Shown here: one piece after another, positions 1 through 8,884 of the stretch | How the letters are laid out: every line of letters begins with the position of its first letter | How positions within the stretch are numbered: position 1 is the stretch's first letter | Source: Pseudomonas fluorescens | GTDB lineage: Bacteria; Pseudomonadota; Gammaproteobacteria; Pseudomonadales; Pseudomonadaceae | DNA length: 64,000 nucleotides | Direction: 5' to 3' | Assembly (NCBI RefSeq): GCF_902498065.1 | Contig: NZ_CABVIR010000008.1 | Span: 186,001-250,000, forward strand | Notes under the pieces: model-generated | Databases searched by the model: none | Seen by the model: the letters and a program-made list of their open reading frames with translations, nothing else | What the model was told of the DNA's origin: nothing | Position numbers and translations under genes: made by a program

Positions 1-1271
1 AAACGCTGTTTGCCAATGCCCAGAAACACATTCCCGGTGGCGTGAACTCGCCTGTTCGCGCATTCAAGAGCGTGGGCGGTACGCCGTTGTTCTTCAAACA
101 CGCGGAAGGCGCCTACGTCACCGACGAAGACAACAAGCGCTATGTGGATTACGTCGGGTCCTGGGGCCCGATGATCCTCGGCCACAGCCACCCGGACGTG
201 CTGGACGCGGTGCGTAAACAGCTGGAACACGGCCTGTCCTACGGCGCCCCGACCGAGATGGAAACCGAGATGGCCGACCTGGTCTGCTCGATCGTGCCGT
301 CGATGGAAATGGTGCGCATGGTCAGCTCCGGCACCGAAGCGACCATGAGCGCGATTCGCCTGGCCCGTGGTTTCACCGGCCGCGACAGCATCATCAAGTT
401 TGAAGGCTGCTACCACGGTCACTCCGACAGCCTGCTGGTCAAAGCCGGTTCCGGCGCCTTGACCCAAGGCGTGCCGAGCTCGGCTGGTGTACCGGCGGCC
501 TTCGCCAAACACACCCTGACCCTGCCGTTCAACGACATCGACGCGGTAGAAACCATGCTCGCCGAAGTTGGCCAGGAGGTCGCGTGCATCATCGTCGAGC
601 CAGTGGCCGGCAACATGAACTGCGTGCCGCCGGCGCCGGGCTTCCTCGAAGGCCTGCGAACCCTGTGCGACAAGCACGGTGTGGTGCTGATTTTCGACGA
701 AGTGATGACCGGTTTCCGCGTCGCACTCGGTGGTGCTCAAGCGCATTACGGCGTCACCCCAGACCTGAGCACGTTCGGCAAGATCATCGGTGGCGGCATG
801 CCGGTTGGCTGCTTCGGCGGCAAACGCGCAATCATGTCGCACATCGCGCCACTGGGCCCGGTATATCAGGCGGGCACTTTGTCGGGTAACCCGCTGGCGA
901 TGGCGGCCGGCCTGACAACCTTGCGCCTGATCAGCCGCCCAGGCTTCCACGCCGAGCTGAGCGACTACACCAGCCGCCTGCTCGATGGCCTGCAACAGCG
1001 CGCCGACGCCGCCGGCATTCCGTTCGTGACCACCCAGGCCGGTGGCATGTTCGGCTTGTACTTCAGTGGCGCCGACGACATCGTCACCTTCGATGACGTG
1101 ATGGCCAGCGACGCGAAGCTGTTCGGCCGCTTCTTCCACCTGATGCTTGAAGGCGGCGTTTACCTGGCACCGAGCGCATTCGAAGCCGGTTTCACTTCGA
1201 TCGCCCACGGCGAAGCCGAGTTGAAACTGACGCTGGATGCCGCCGAGCGCGCTTTCGCTGCATTGAAATAA
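1..1271 (+). CDS. hemL: Glutamate-1-semialdehyde 2,1-aminomutase, 5' partial
   Basis: Converts glutamate-1-semialdehyde to 5-aminolevulinate, the last step of the C5 route to heme. It is a cytosolic PLP-dependent class III aminotransferase. The window opens inside the gene. The reading frame is open from base 3 (TLFANAQKHIPGGVNSPVRA), so the GTG at 42 is an internal valine and only about the first five codons are missing. Visible landmarks are the SSGTEATMSAIRLAR cofactor-phosphate region, IFDEVMTGFR, and the PLP lysine in STFGKIIGGG (codon 780-782). The C-terminus is complete and a strong terminator follows at 1281-1313, so the gene is probably the last of its transcript. Confidence 0.97.
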   Translation, partial: TLFANAQKHIPGGVNSPVRAFKSVGGTPLFFKHAEGAYVTDEDNKRYVDYVGSWGPMILGHSHPDVLDAVRKQLEHGLSYGAPTEMETEMADLVCSIVPSMEMVRMVSSGTEATMSAIRLARGFTGRDSIIKFEGCYHGHSDSLLVKAGSGALTQGVPSSAGVPAAFAKHTLTLPFNDIDAVETMLAEVGQEVACIIVEPVAGNMNCVPPAPGFLEGLRTLCDKHGVVLIFDEVMTGFRVALGGAQAHYGVTPDLSTFGKIIGGGMPVGCFGGKRAIMSHIAPLGPVYQAGTLSGNPLAMAAGLTTLRLISRPGFHAELSDYTSRLLDGLQQRADAAGIPFVTTQAGGMFGLYFSGADDIVTFDDVMASDAKLFGRFFHLMLEGGVYLAPSAFEAGFTSIAHGEAELKLTLDAAERAFAALK

Positions 1272-1280
1272 CCCTGTGCC

Positions 1281-1313
1281 GCTGACGTTGGCGATTGCCA
1301 GCGTCAGCTTTTA
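1281..1313 (+). terminator. Intrinsic terminator after hemL
   Basis: A 12-bp stem (GCTGACGTTGGC / GCCAGCGTCAGC, one G-U type mismatch) with a GATT loop, followed directly by TTTTA. It lies 10 bases after the hemL stop. Confidence 0.8.
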
Positions 1314-1407
1314 CCTACATTCCAGCGTCTTTTCTTACTCATCTGCCGATAATCCCCCGTAAACCGGGCGATATATTCCCCGCGCAGCAGAAAAACGAGT
1401 AAAGACT

Positions 1408-1437
1408 TTGTAAGGTTGGCCCTGCTTATTTCATAAT
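1408..1437 (+). promoter_or_regulatory. Putative sigma-70 promoter for the Sel1-repeat gene
   Basis: TTGTAA (1408-1413), an 18-base spacer and CATAAT (1432-1437). A purine-rich AGAGGTAAG ribosome site precedes the ATG at 1497. Called by eye from hexamer match only. Confidence 0.45.
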
Positions 1438-1496
1438 GCGCGCTTATTGGATCCCCTCGTTGGGTCCGCGCGCCCTTCAGAGGTAAGTCGATTCCC

Positions 1497-2051
1497 ATGA
1501 ACCGCACCGGCCGCGCCCTTGCATTGGGCTGCCTGTTGCTCCTTCAGCCCCTGCTCGCGCTCGCACAAGCAGGCGGCAACTCGTTGTTAATCCCAGCGAT
1601 GGGTCGCTGCACCCTCAATACCCAGCCGCAAGACCTGGCACAGGCGCTCGCCGCCTGTCAGAAAGCGTCGGATGAAGGGGATGCACAAGCGCAATACGAG
1701 TTGGGTGAGTTCTACTACGACGGCAAAAACACCCCGCGCGATCTCAAAAAAGCCCTGGATTACTTCGAAAAGGCCTCGTTGCAAGGCCATGCCCAGGCGC
1801 AATTCAAGCTCGGCACCATGTTCTTCCACGGCGAAGGCGTACCGGCCAATAACGTTCAGGCATATATCGTGCTGAAAATGGCGGCGGTCAATGGTGCGGA
1901 AGAAGCGCTGGATACGGCGGATGAAGTCGCCGAGAAGATGCCGCGTGAAGAACTTGAGGTTGCAACGCAGGTGCTTGGGCAAATCTTCCGCAAGTACCTG
2001 ATGGAATTGCAGAGCGTGGATGGGCGTACGCCTTTCTCGCCTCTTCCCTGA
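1497..2051 (+). CDS. Sel1-repeat (SLR/TPR-like) exported protein
   Basis: 184 residues. The N-terminus (MNRTGRALALGCLLLLQPLLALAQA) is a typical Sec signal peptide with an ALA-QA cleavage site, so the mature protein is probably periplasmic. Two Sel1-like repeats follow at about residues 62-97 (AQYELGEFYYDGKNTPRDLKKAL) and 98-133 (AQFKLGTMFFHGEGVPANNVQAY), each with the conserved A-x-x-x-L-G-x-x-Y/F-x-x-G pattern. Such repeats mediate protein-protein contacts; the partner cannot be told from sequence. It is monocistronic, with its own promoter and a REP-like hairpin at 2061-2086 downstream, where it converges on the DUF1820 gene. Confidence 0.85.
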   Translation: MNRTGRALALGCLLLLQPLLALAQAGGNSLLIPAMGRCTLNTQPQDLAQALAACQKASDEGDAQAQYELGEFYYDGKNTPRDLKKALDYFEKASLQGHAQAQFKLGTMFFHGEGVPANNVQAYIVLKMAAVNGAEEALDTADEVAEKMPREELEVATQVLGQIFRKYLMELQSVDGRTPFSPLP

Positions 2052-2060
2052 TTCCAGCGC

Positions 2061-2086
2061 TGGCGAGGGGGCAAGCCCACTCGCCA
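2061..2086. repeat. Single REP-like hairpin between convergent genes
   Basis: TGGCGAGGGGGC / GCCCACTCGCCA pair with one mismatch around a two-base AA loop. It sits in the 42-bp space between two convergent stop codons and could end transcription from either side. Confidence 0.65.
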
Positions 2087-2093
2087 CAGAGGC

Positions 2094-2423
2094 TTACTTC
2101 TCAGGCATCGGCATCGGAAACGGCATGACATTGCCGACCGCGCCACGGGCTTCGCTGATTTTCGGCGTGCCAAGACGTTCGACTTCGTCGATGCGCACAA
2201 TCGAATGCATCGGCACAAAACTGCGCACGACACCCTCGAACTGAGCCTTGAGCTTCTCTTCGCTCGGGTCGACGACCACTTGCGTGCGCTCGCCAAAGAC
2301 GAACTCTTCCACTTCCAGGAAGCCCCACAGATCACTTTGATAGATCTGCTTGGCGTACATTTCGTACACCTGGCCCTGATTGAGGAAAATCACCTTGTAG
2401 ATTGGAGCTTCACGTTTGGTCAT
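2094..2423 (-). CDS. DUF1820 family protein
   Basis: 109 residues starting MTKREAPIYKVIFLNQGQVY. The ATG at 2423 is chosen over upstream starts because the family begins here and the longer frame would run into miaB. No signal peptide or membrane segment is visible. The composition is acidic, with a conserved-looking core (SDLWGFLEVEEFVFGERTQVVVDPSEEKL) and a proline-methionine tail. The function is unknown. It is divergent from miaB, with about 135 bp between the two starts, an arrangement shared with other Pseudomonas as far as I recall. Confidence 0.85.
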   Translation of the reverse strand: MTKREAPIYKVIFLNQGQVYEMYAKQIYQSDLWGFLEVEEFVFGERTQVVVDPSEEKLKAQFEGVVRSFVPMHSIVRIDEVERLGTPKISEARGAVGNVMPFPMPMPEK

Positions 2424-2518
2424 GGTGGGCGAGCAACACATCGGGGGATAAAAATGAGGGCGCGAACTATAGCATAGCCACCGGACGCGCAGCGGTAGGA
2501 ACCTGGGGACATGTTCCC

Positions 2519-2524
2519 TATAAT
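2519..2524 (+). promoter_or_regulatory. Consensus -10 box upstream of miaB
   Basis: Perfect TATAAT, 35 bases before the miaB ATG. No convincing -35 hexamer is seen 16-18 bases upstream. Confidence 0.45.
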
Positions 2525-2558
2525 GCGCGGTTCTTTGAATCACGTGATGACTGTATCC

Positions 2559-3887
2559 ATGGCCAAGAAGCTTTACATCGAAACCCACGGTTGCCAGATG
2601 AACGAGTACGACAGCTCGCGCATGGTCGATCTGCTGGGTGAACATCAGGCCCTGGAAGTTACCGCTCGCGCTGAAGACGCCGACGTGATCCTGCTCAATA
2701 CCTGCTCGATTCGCGAGCGCGCCCAGGACAGGGTGTATTCCCAGCTCGGCCGCTGGCGCGAACTGAAACTGGCCAACCCTGAAATGGTGATTGCCGTCGG
2801 CGGTTGCGTGGCCAGCCAGGAAGGCGCCGCCATCCGTGACCGCGCCCCGTACGTGGACGTGGTGTTCGGCCCGCAGACCTTGCACCGCTTACCGGAAATG
2901 ATCGACGCCGCCCGCGCCACCAAATTGCCGCAAGTGGACGTCTCGTTCCCGGAAATCGAGAAATTCGACCACCTGCCCGAGCCGCGCATCGATGGCCCGA
3001 GCGCTTATGTGTCAGTGATGGAAGGTTGCAGCAAGTACTGCACATTCTGCGTGGTGCCCTACACCCGCGGCGAAGAAGTCAGCCGCCCGTTCGATGACGT
3101 GATTGCCGAGATCATCCACCTCGCCGAGAACGGCGTGCGCGAAGTGACGCTGCTGGGCCAGAACGTCAACGGCTATCGCGGCACGACTCACGATGGTCGC
3201 CTGGCGGATCTGGCCGAGCTGATCCGCGTGGTCGCCGCCATCGATGGCATCGACCGCATCCGCTACACCACTTCGCACCCGCTGGAGTTCTCCGACAGCC
3301 TGATCCAGGCCCACGCTGAAGTGCCGGAACTGGTGAAACACCTGCACTTGCCGGTGCAGTCGGGCTCGGACCGCATTCTTTCGGCCATGAAACGCAACCA
3401 CACCGCGCTGGAATACAAATCCAAACTTCGCAAGTTGCGCGCGGCCGTGCCAGGGATCTGCATCAGCTCGGACTTTATCGTCGGCTTCCCCGGCGAGACC
3501 GAAAAAGACTTCGAACAAACCATGAAGCTGATCGAAGACGTCGGTTTCGACTTCTCCTATTCGTTCGTTTACAGCCAGCGCCCGGGCACACCGGCAGCCG
3601 ATCTGGCCGACGAAACGCCTGAAGAGCTGAAAAAAGAGCGCCTGAATGCCCTGCAACATCGCCTGAACCAGCAAGGTTTCGAGATCAGCCGACAAATGGT
3701 CGGTTCGGTCCAGCGGATTCTGGTGACCGATTACTCGAAAAAAGACCCCGGCGAGCTGCAAGGCCGGACCGAGAATAACCGGATCGTCAACTTCCGCTGC
3801 GACAATCCGACCCTGATCGGCCAGTTCGCCGACGTGCACATCGATGCGGCACAGCCGCACTCGCTGCGCGGCTCGCTGATCCAGTAA
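2559..3887 (+). CDS. miaB: tRNA-2-methylthio-N6-dimethylallyladenosine synthase MiaB
   Basis: Radical-SAM methylthiotransferase that converts i6A37 to ms2i6A37 in tRNAs reading UNN codons. 442 residues from the ATG at 2559 (MAKKLYIETHGCQMNEYDSS); the 16 extra upstream codons are rejected because MiaB proteins begin at MAKKLY. The N-terminal UPF0004 domain carries the cluster cysteines C12, C49 and C83. The radical-SAM cluster is C157-x3-C161-x2-C164 (GCSKYCTFCVVPYTRGEE). A C-terminal TRAM domain spans about residues 378-440. The next gene cluster (ybeZ-ybeY-corC-lnt) follows in the usual order but is separated here by a REP pair. Confidence 0.97.
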   Translation: MAKKLYIETHGCQMNEYDSSRMVDLLGEHQALEVTARAEDADVILLNTCSIRERAQDRVYSQLGRWRELKLANPEMVIAVGGCVASQEGAAIRDRAPYVDVVFGPQTLHRLPEMIDAARATKLPQVDVSFPEIEKFDHLPEPRIDGPSAYVSVMEGCSKYCTFCVVPYTRGEEVSRPFDDVIAEIIHLAENGVREVTLLGQNVNGYRGTTHDGRLADLAELIRVVAAIDGIDRIRYTTSHPLEFSDSLIQAHAEVPELVKHLHLPVQSGSDRILSAMKRNHTALEYKSKLRKLRAAVPGICISSDFIVGFPGETEKDFEQTMKLIEDVGFDFSYSFVYSQRPGTPAADLADETPEELKKERLNALQHRLNQQGFEISRQMVGSVQRILVTDYSKKDPGELQGRTENNRIVNFRCDNPTLIGQFADVHIDAAQPHSLRGSLIQ

Positions 3888-3900
3888 CACCACAAATCCC

Positions 3901-3990
3901 TGTGGGAGCCGGGCTTGCCCGCGATGGCCACAACGCGGTCTGGCTGACACACCGTGTAATCGTTCATCACGGGCAAGCCCGGCTCCCACA
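3901..3990. repeat. REPIN (inverted REP pair), GGGCTTGCCC class
   Basis: 25-base arms at 3901-3925 and 3966-3990 in inverted orientation with one mismatch, separated by 40 bases. It lies between miaB and ybeZ. Its sequence belongs to the common Pseudomonas extragenic palindrome type. Confidence 0.9.
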
Positions 3991-4093
3991 AGGGACGGTG
4001 TTTGAGGTCGAGATATTTAAGAGCTTTCGCACCCGCCTCACTGGCGTTATCCTTGATTTCATCTTAATTGCCCCAGGGCGGCTAAATACGACC

Positions 4094-5098
4094 TTGAACG
4101 CACCCATAGAACCACACCGTTTTATCCTCGAGCCCTTTGAGGCTCGCCGCTTTGCCAATCTGTGCGGGATGTTCGACGAGCACCTGCGCTTGATCGAGCA
4201 ACGCCTGACCATCGAGATCCGCAACCGCGGAAACCAGTTCGAGCTGATCGGCGACCCCAAACACACCACCTCCGCGGAAAACCTCCTGCGCCGCCTGTAC
4301 CGGGAAACCAAGGGTACCGAGCTGTCGCCGGACATGGTTCACCTGTTCCTGCAGGAATCGGCCGTCGAAGAGCTGGACAACGTTTCGCCGTCCGAACCCT
4401 CCGTAGCCCTGCGCACCAAAAAAGGCATGATTCGCCCTCGCGGCTTGAATCAGCTGCGCTACGTGAAGGAAATCCTCGGTAACGACATCAACTTCGGCAT
4501 CGGTCCGGCCGGTACCGGCAAGACCTATCTGGCCGTCGCCTGCGCGGTAGACGCGCTGGAACGCGAGCAGATCCGACGCATTCTGCTGGTCCGTCCGGCG
4601 GTTGAAGCGGGCGAAAAACTCGGCTTCCTGCCCGGTGACCTGTCACAGAAGATCGACCCGTACCTGCGCCCGCTCTACGACGCACTTTACGAAATGCTCG
4701 GCTTCGAACACGTTGCCAAGCTGATCGAGCGCCAGGTGATCGAAGTTGCGCCACTGGCGTACATGCGCGGTCGCACGCTGAACAACAGTTTCATCATCCT
4801 CGACGAAAGCCAGAACACCACCGTCGAGCAGATGAAGATGTTCCTGACCCGGATCGGTTTCGGTTCCACAGCGGTCATCACCGGTGACATCACCCAGGTC
4901 GACCTGCCGAAAGGCACCAAGTCCGGACTGCACCACGTGATCGAAGTGCTCAAAGACGTGCCGGGCATCAGCTTCACCCATTTCAAGCCAAAAGACGTTG
5001 TACGCCACCCACTGGTGCAGCGGATCGTCGAAGCCTACGAGCGCTTCGAGAATCGCGTGGCAGACGAAACACCAAAGGACAGTCGCCGCGATGCTTGA
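4094..5098 (+). CDS. ybeZ: PhoH-family ATPase YbeZ
   Basis: Cytosolic PhoH-type P-loop ATPase, linked to RNA and ribosome metabolism through its partner YbeY. The frame is open far upstream, through the REP, but the homologous N-terminus (NAPIEPHRFILEPFEARRFANLC) begins after a TTG at 4094. I take this TTG as the start, giving 334 residues; no ATG or GTG gives a better fit. The Walker A motif GPAGTGKT is at residues 137-144, followed by the RPAVEAGEKLGFLPGD block and Walker B-like FIILDESQN. The stop overlaps the ybeY start by 8 bases, which implies translational coupling. Confidence 0.93.
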   Translation: MNAPIEPHRFILEPFEARRFANLCGMFDEHLRLIEQRLTIEIRNRGNQFELIGDPKHTTSAENLLRRLYRETKGTELSPDMVHLFLQESAVEELDNVSPSEPSVALRTKKGMIRPRGLNQLRYVKEILGNDINFGIGPAGTGKTYLAVACAVDALEREQIRRILLVRPAVEAGEKLGFLPGDLSQKIDPYLRPLYDALYEMLGFEHVAKLIERQVIEVAPLAYMRGRTLNNSFIILDESQNTTVEQMKMFLTRIGFGSTAVITGDITQVDLPKGTKSGLHHVIEVLKDVPGISFTHFKPKDVVRHPLVQRIVEAYERFENRVADETPKDSRRDA

Positions 5099-5585
5099 GC
5101 TTGATCTGCAACTGGCTACCGAAGCGTCTGCCCCCAGCGAGGCCGAGTTCCGCCAATGGTGTGAACTGGCCCTGCGCCAGCGCACGGCCGACTCAGAGAT
5201 GACCATTCGCCTGGTCGACGAAGCCGAAGGCCGCGAGCTGAACCACACCTGGCGACAAAAAGACTACGCCACCAACGTGCTGTCGTTTCCTGCCGATGTG
5301 CCTGACGAGTTTCTCGACATCCCGCTGCTGGGCGATCTGGTGATCTGCGTGGCGGTAGTCACGCGCGAAGCTGCCGAACAGGGCAAGGAACCAAAGGCTC
5401 ACTGGGCACATCTGGTCATTCACGGTTGCTTGCATCTACTGGGTTACGACCATATAGATGACGAGGAAGCCGAAGAAATGGAAGCGCTGGAACGAACGTT
5501 GCTTGCTGAGTTGGGCTACCCCGATCCGTACGCGGACGACGAAACAGAAACATCCCCTATCGTTACAACAAAGGATTCAGAGTAA
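5091..5585 (+). CDS. ybeY: Endoribonuclease YbeY (rRNA maturation factor)
   Basis: 164 residues. Zinc-dependent single-strand endoribonuclease involved in 16S rRNA 3' end maturation and ribosome quality control. The family signature H-x3-H-x5-H is present as H111, H115 and H121 in HLVIHGCLHLLGYDH. Start ATG 5091 is chosen because the residues before it (the rest of the open frame) translate the end of ybeZ in another frame. An acidic tail follows the metal site. It overlaps ybeZ and is followed five bases later by corC. Confidence 0.96.
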   Translation: MLELDLQLATEASAPSEAEFRQWCELALRQRTADSEMTIRLVDEAEGRELNHTWRQKDYATNVLSFPADVPDEFLDIPLLGDLVICVAVVTREAAEQGKEPKAHWAHLVIHGCLHLLGYDHIDDEEAEEMEALERTLLAELGYPDPYADDETETSPIVTTKDSE

Positions 5586-5590
5586 TCGCT

Positions 5591-6430
5591 ATGAGCGAAG
5601 ATCGATCGAGCAACGGGCAGAAGTCATGGCTGGGTAAGCTCACCCAGGCTTTTGCCCACGAGCCGAAGAACCGTCAGGAGCTGCTGGAGCTCCTGCGCGA
5701 TGCACACCAGAACAAGTTGCTGGACAGCGAAGCGCTGGCCATCGTCGAAGGCGCCATCCAGGTTGCGGACCTGCAAGTACGGGACATCATGGTCCCGCGC
5801 TCGCAGATGATCAGCATCAAGGCGACCCAGACACCCCGCGAGTTTTTGCCCGCCGTGGTCGACTCGGCCCACTCCCGTTACCCGGTCATCGGCGAAAGCC
5901 ACGATGACGTGATGGGCGTATTGCTGGCCAAAGACTTGCTGCCGTTGATCCTCAAGGAGAACGGCGACAGCTTCAACATCAAGGACCTGCTGCGCCCGGC
6001 CACTTTCGTGCCGGAGTCCAAGCGCCTTAATGTGCTGCTGCGCGAATTCCGCGCCAACCACAATCACATGGCCATCGTGATCGACGAATACGGCGGCGTG
6101 GCTGGCCTGGTGACCATCGAAGACGTGCTGGAACAGATTGTCGGCGACATCGAAGACGAGCACGACGTCGAGGAAGACAGCTACATCAAGCCGCTGCCCA
6201 GCGGTGACTTCCTGATCAAGGCCCTGACGCCGATCGAAAACTTCAACGAGTTCTTCGACAGCGAGTTCTCCGACGACGAGTTCGACACCGTCGGCGGCCT
6301 GGTGATGAGCGCGTTCGGGCACCTGCCAAAACGCAACGAAATCACCGAAATCGGCCCTTATCGCTTTCGTATCCTCAACGCCGACAGCCGTCGGATTCAC
6401 TTGCTGCGCCTGACGCCTATTGCCCGGTAA
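5591..6430 (+). CDS. corC: CorC/HlyC-type CBS-domain protein (Mg/Co efflux accessory)
   Basis: 279 residues. After an N-terminal helical stretch there are two CBS domains, about residues 70-130 (VRDIMVPRSQMISI) and 135-195 (DLLRPATFVPESKRL ... MAIVIDEYGGVAGLVTIEDVLEQIVGDIEDE). A C-terminal CorC_HlyC/TerC-associated domain spans about 205-279. The four membrane segments of CNNM/CorB proteins are absent, so this is the soluble CorC (YbeX) form. Its exact role is debated: Mg2+/Co2+ resistance, or ribosome-linked through the ybeZ-ybeY operon. It lies in an operon with ybeY upstream and lnt 15 bases downstream. Confidence 0.93.
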   Translation: MSEDRSSNGQKSWLGKLTQAFAHEPKNRQELLELLRDAHQNKLLDSEALAIVEGAIQVADLQVRDIMVPRSQMISIKATQTPREFLPAVVDSAHSRYPVIGESHDDVMGVLLAKDLLPLILKENGDSFNIKDLLRPATFVPESKRLNVLLREFRANHNHMAIVIDEYGGVAGLVTIEDVLEQIVGDIEDEHDVEEDSYIKPLPSGDFLIKALTPIENFNEFFDSEFSDDEFDTVGGLVMSAFGHLPKRNEITEIGPYRFRILNADSRRIHLLRLTPIAR

Positions 6431-6445
6431 TACCTAAGGATTGAA

Positions 6446-7969
6446 ATGCGCTGGATAAACCGCCCCGGCTGGCCCGGTAACCTGCTGGCCGTGGCGGCCG
6501 GTGCAATCACCACCCTGGCCCTGGCGCCGTTCGACATCTGGCCGCTGGCACTGCTGGCGGTCGGGTTCTTTTATGCCGGTTTGCGCGAGCTGAACCCACG
6601 TCAGGCCCTGGGCCGTGGCTGGTGCTTCGGTTTCGGTCTGTTTGGCGCCGGCACCAGCTGGATCTACTACAGCATCCACAACTTTGGCGGCGCGTCGGTG
6701 TTGCTGGCCGGGTTCCTGATGCTGCTCTTCACCGCAGCGATTGCCTGGTTCTTCGCCCTGCCCGCCTGGATCTGGGCGCGCTGGCTGCGTCGTAACGAGG
6801 CGCCGCTGGCCGATGCCCTGGCGTTTGCGGCGTTGTGGGTCGGCCAGGAAGCGTTTCGCGGCTGGTTCCTCACCGGTTTCCCGTGGCTCTACTCCGGTTA
6901 CAGCCAGCTCGACGGTCCGTTGGCCGGGCTCGCACCCGTGGGCGGGATGTGGCTGGTGTCCTTCACCCTGGCCTTGACCGCCGCGCTGATCTACAACGCT
7001 TCTCGCCTGATCAAGACGGGTCGCAAAGCCTTTATCGTGGCGGGTGCGCTGCTGTTGGTCGGCCCTTGGGTCGCCGGCATCGCGCTTAAAGGCCATGCCT
7101 GGACCAGCCCGTCTGGCCCGGCGCTGAGTGTCGCGGCGCTCCAAGGCAATATCGAACAAAGCATGAAGTGGGACCCGGCACAGCTCAACGCGCAGCTGGC
7201 CCTGTACCGCGACATGAGCTTCAGCTCCAAGCGTGTCGACCTGCTGATCTGGCCGGAAACGGCGATCCCGGTGCTCAAGGAGTCCGCCGAGGGCTACCTG
7301 AGCATGATGGGGAATTTCGCCGCAGAGCGTAAAACCGCACTGATTACCGGCGTGCCCATCCGCCAGGAAGTGCGCCACGAAAAGCGTTACTTCAACGGCA
7401 TCACCGTCGTAGGCGAAGGCGACGGCACTTACCTCAAGCAGAAGCTGGTGCCGTTCGGCGAATACGTACCATTGCAGGACGTGCTGCGCGGCCTGATCGC
7501 CTTCTTCGACCTGCCAATGTCAGACTTTGCCCGCGGCCCCGCCGATCAGGCGATGTTGCAAGCCAAGGGCTATCAGATTGCACCGTACATCTGCTACGAA
7601 GTGGTTTACCCGGAGTTTGCCGCCAGCCTTGCCGCGCGCAGCGATCTGTTGCTGACCATCAGCAACGACACCTGGTTCGGCACTTCCATCGGGCCGTTGC
7701 AACACTTGCAGATGGCGCAGATGCGCGCGCTTGAGGCCGGCCGCTGGATGATCCGCGCCACCAACAACGGCGTGACCGGGCTCATCAACCCGTTCGGTCA
7801 GATCACCACGCAGATCCCGCAGTTCGAACGCGGCATCCTGTACGGCGAAGTGGTGCCGATGCATAACCTGACGCCTTACCTGCAATGGCGTTCGTGGCCG
7901 TTGATCATCATATGCGTGTCGTTGTTTGGCTGGGCACTGGTGGCGAACCGGATGGCCAAAACCGTCTGA
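6446..7969 (+). CDS. lnt: Apolipoprotein N-acyltransferase
   Basis: Inner-membrane enzyme that adds the third acyl chain to the N-terminal diacylglyceryl-cysteine of lipoproteins. 507 residues. About six hydrophobic segments occupy the first 200 residues, and the nitrilase-like periplasmic domain occupies about 225-475, followed by a last membrane helix. The catalytic triad is visible: E271 in LLIWPETAIP, K333 in LKQKLVPFGEY and C383 in YICYEVVYPE. Start ATG 6446 follows AAGGA. It serves the several lipoproteins encoded nearby (LptE, SltB3, RlpA, the MORN-C13 protein). Confidence 0.96.
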   Translation: MRWINRPGWPGNLLAVAAGAITTLALAPFDIWPLALLAVGFFYAGLRELNPRQALGRGWCFGFGLFGAGTSWIYYSIHNFGGASVLLAGFLMLLFTAAIAWFFALPAWIWARWLRRNEAPLADALAFAALWVGQEAFRGWFLTGFPWLYSGYSQLDGPLAGLAPVGGMWLVSFTLALTAALIYNASRLIKTGRKAFIVAGALLLVGPWVAGIALKGHAWTSPSGPALSVAALQGNIEQSMKWDPAQLNAQLALYRDMSFSSKRVDLLIWPETAIPVLKESAEGYLSMMGNFAAERKTALITGVPIRQEVRHEKRYFNGITVVGEGDGTYLKQKLVPFGEYVPLQDVLRGLIAFFDLPMSDFARGPADQAMLQAKGYQIAPYICYEVVYPEFAASLAARSDLLLTISNDTWFGTSIGPLQHLQMAQMRALEAGRWMIRATNNGVTGLINPFGQITTQIPQFERGILYGEVVPMHNLTPYLQWRSWPLIIICVSLFGWALVANRMAKTV

Positions 7970-7982
7970 GACTGGCGAGCTT

Positions 7983-8012
7983 TGTGGCGAGGGGATTTAT
8001 CCCCTCACCACA
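7983..8012. terminator. Bidirectional hairpin between lnt and the YdcF-like gene
   Basis: Fourteen-base arms TGTGGCGAGGGGAT / ATCCCCTCACCACA with one mismatch and a two-base loop, lying between convergent genes. There is no long T-tract. It also resembles a short Pseudomonas interspersed palindrome. Confidence 0.5.
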
Positions 8013-8014
8013 GG

Positions 8015-8776
8015 TCAGCGATAAAACAACGAATACCCCACCTGCCCCACCGCTTCATTCAGCAACTGCCCGCTCTGCCAGATCGACTTGAATTCCGGCA
8101 TCCAGCCGCCCAATGGCCGGGCATTGTCCACGCCTAGAAACCCCACCGGCGCGGGTACCACCTCAAATCCCGCCTGCTGGAAACTCCAGACCGCCCGCGG
8201 CATGTGCCAGGCTTGAGTCACCACGACCACGCGCTTGATGCCATCCGGCAACAGCATCTGGGCACTGAACTGCGCATTTTCCCAAGTTGTACGGCTACGC
8301 CCCTCCTGCCAACGCACGATTACGCCAGAGTCTTCGAGCATCGAATCCGCCATCAATTTGGCTTCGGTGGGCGGCGTGCCGAAATGCAGACCACCACTGG
8401 TCAGGATCGGCAGGCCGGAAGCCTTGGCCAGTCGCGCGGCATAACGCTGACGCCCCAGACCTACGCCGGTCGGCTGGTCGTTGCCCCAGGCCAGGTCGCC
8501 CCTCTCACGCCCGGACCCCAGCACAACGATCGCATCAGCGCGCTGACTCAGGGTCGCCCATTCAGAGCGATCCAGCGCCGGCTCCCGTTCCAGCGCCTTG
8601 GCGCTCCACTGCACAACCACCGGCAGACTCATCAGCCAGAACCCGCCGAGTCCCAGCGTAAAGCACAGCCCGGCCAGCCGCGGCCTTGAGCGGCGAAACC
8701 ACCAGGCAAGCATCAGCAACAGCAGTAAAATGCCGGGCGGCAGCAGAAGTTGTTTTACGAAATAACGAAAAGGCAT
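8015..8776 (-). CDS. YdcF/ElyC/SanA-like DUF218 membrane protein
   Basis: 253 residues. Two N-terminal hydrophobic helices (about 9-28 and 35-57) are followed by a DUF218 domain: DAIVVLGSGRERG, a conserved-looking ILTSGG, and RSRTTWENA ... VVVVTQAWHMPRAVWSFQQAGF. This layout matches ElyC of E. coli, which affects envelope biogenesis and undecaprenyl-phosphate metabolism; the enzymatic activity of the family is not settled. It is monocistronic and convergent with lnt. Confidence 0.85.
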   Translation of the reverse strand: MPFRYFVKQLLLPPGILLLLLMLAWWFRRSRPRLAGLCFTLGLGGFWLMSLPVVVQWSAKALEREPALDRSEWATLSQRADAIVVLGSGRERGDLAWGNDQPTGVGLGRQRYAARLAKASGLPILTSGGLHFGTPPTEAKLMADSMLEDSGVIVRWQEGRSRTTWENAQFSAQMLLPDGIKRVVVVTQAWHMPRAVWSFQQAGFEVVPAPVGFLGVDNARPLGGWMPEFKSIWQSGQLLNEAVGQVGYSLFYR

Positions 8777-8884
8777 CGAGCATCTCCTGAAGATGCCCGA
8801 AGCCTAAGTGGGTTGACGCAATGCGACAACAAATGCGGAAGGACTATGATTCAAAATAACCAAACGTCATGAGTTCAAGTGCCC

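Noticed and set aside
3902..4093. N-terminal extension of YbeZ up to base 3902
   Set aside because: The extra residues translate the REPIN (GAGLARDGHNAVW) and are absent from the family; TTG 4094 is used instead.
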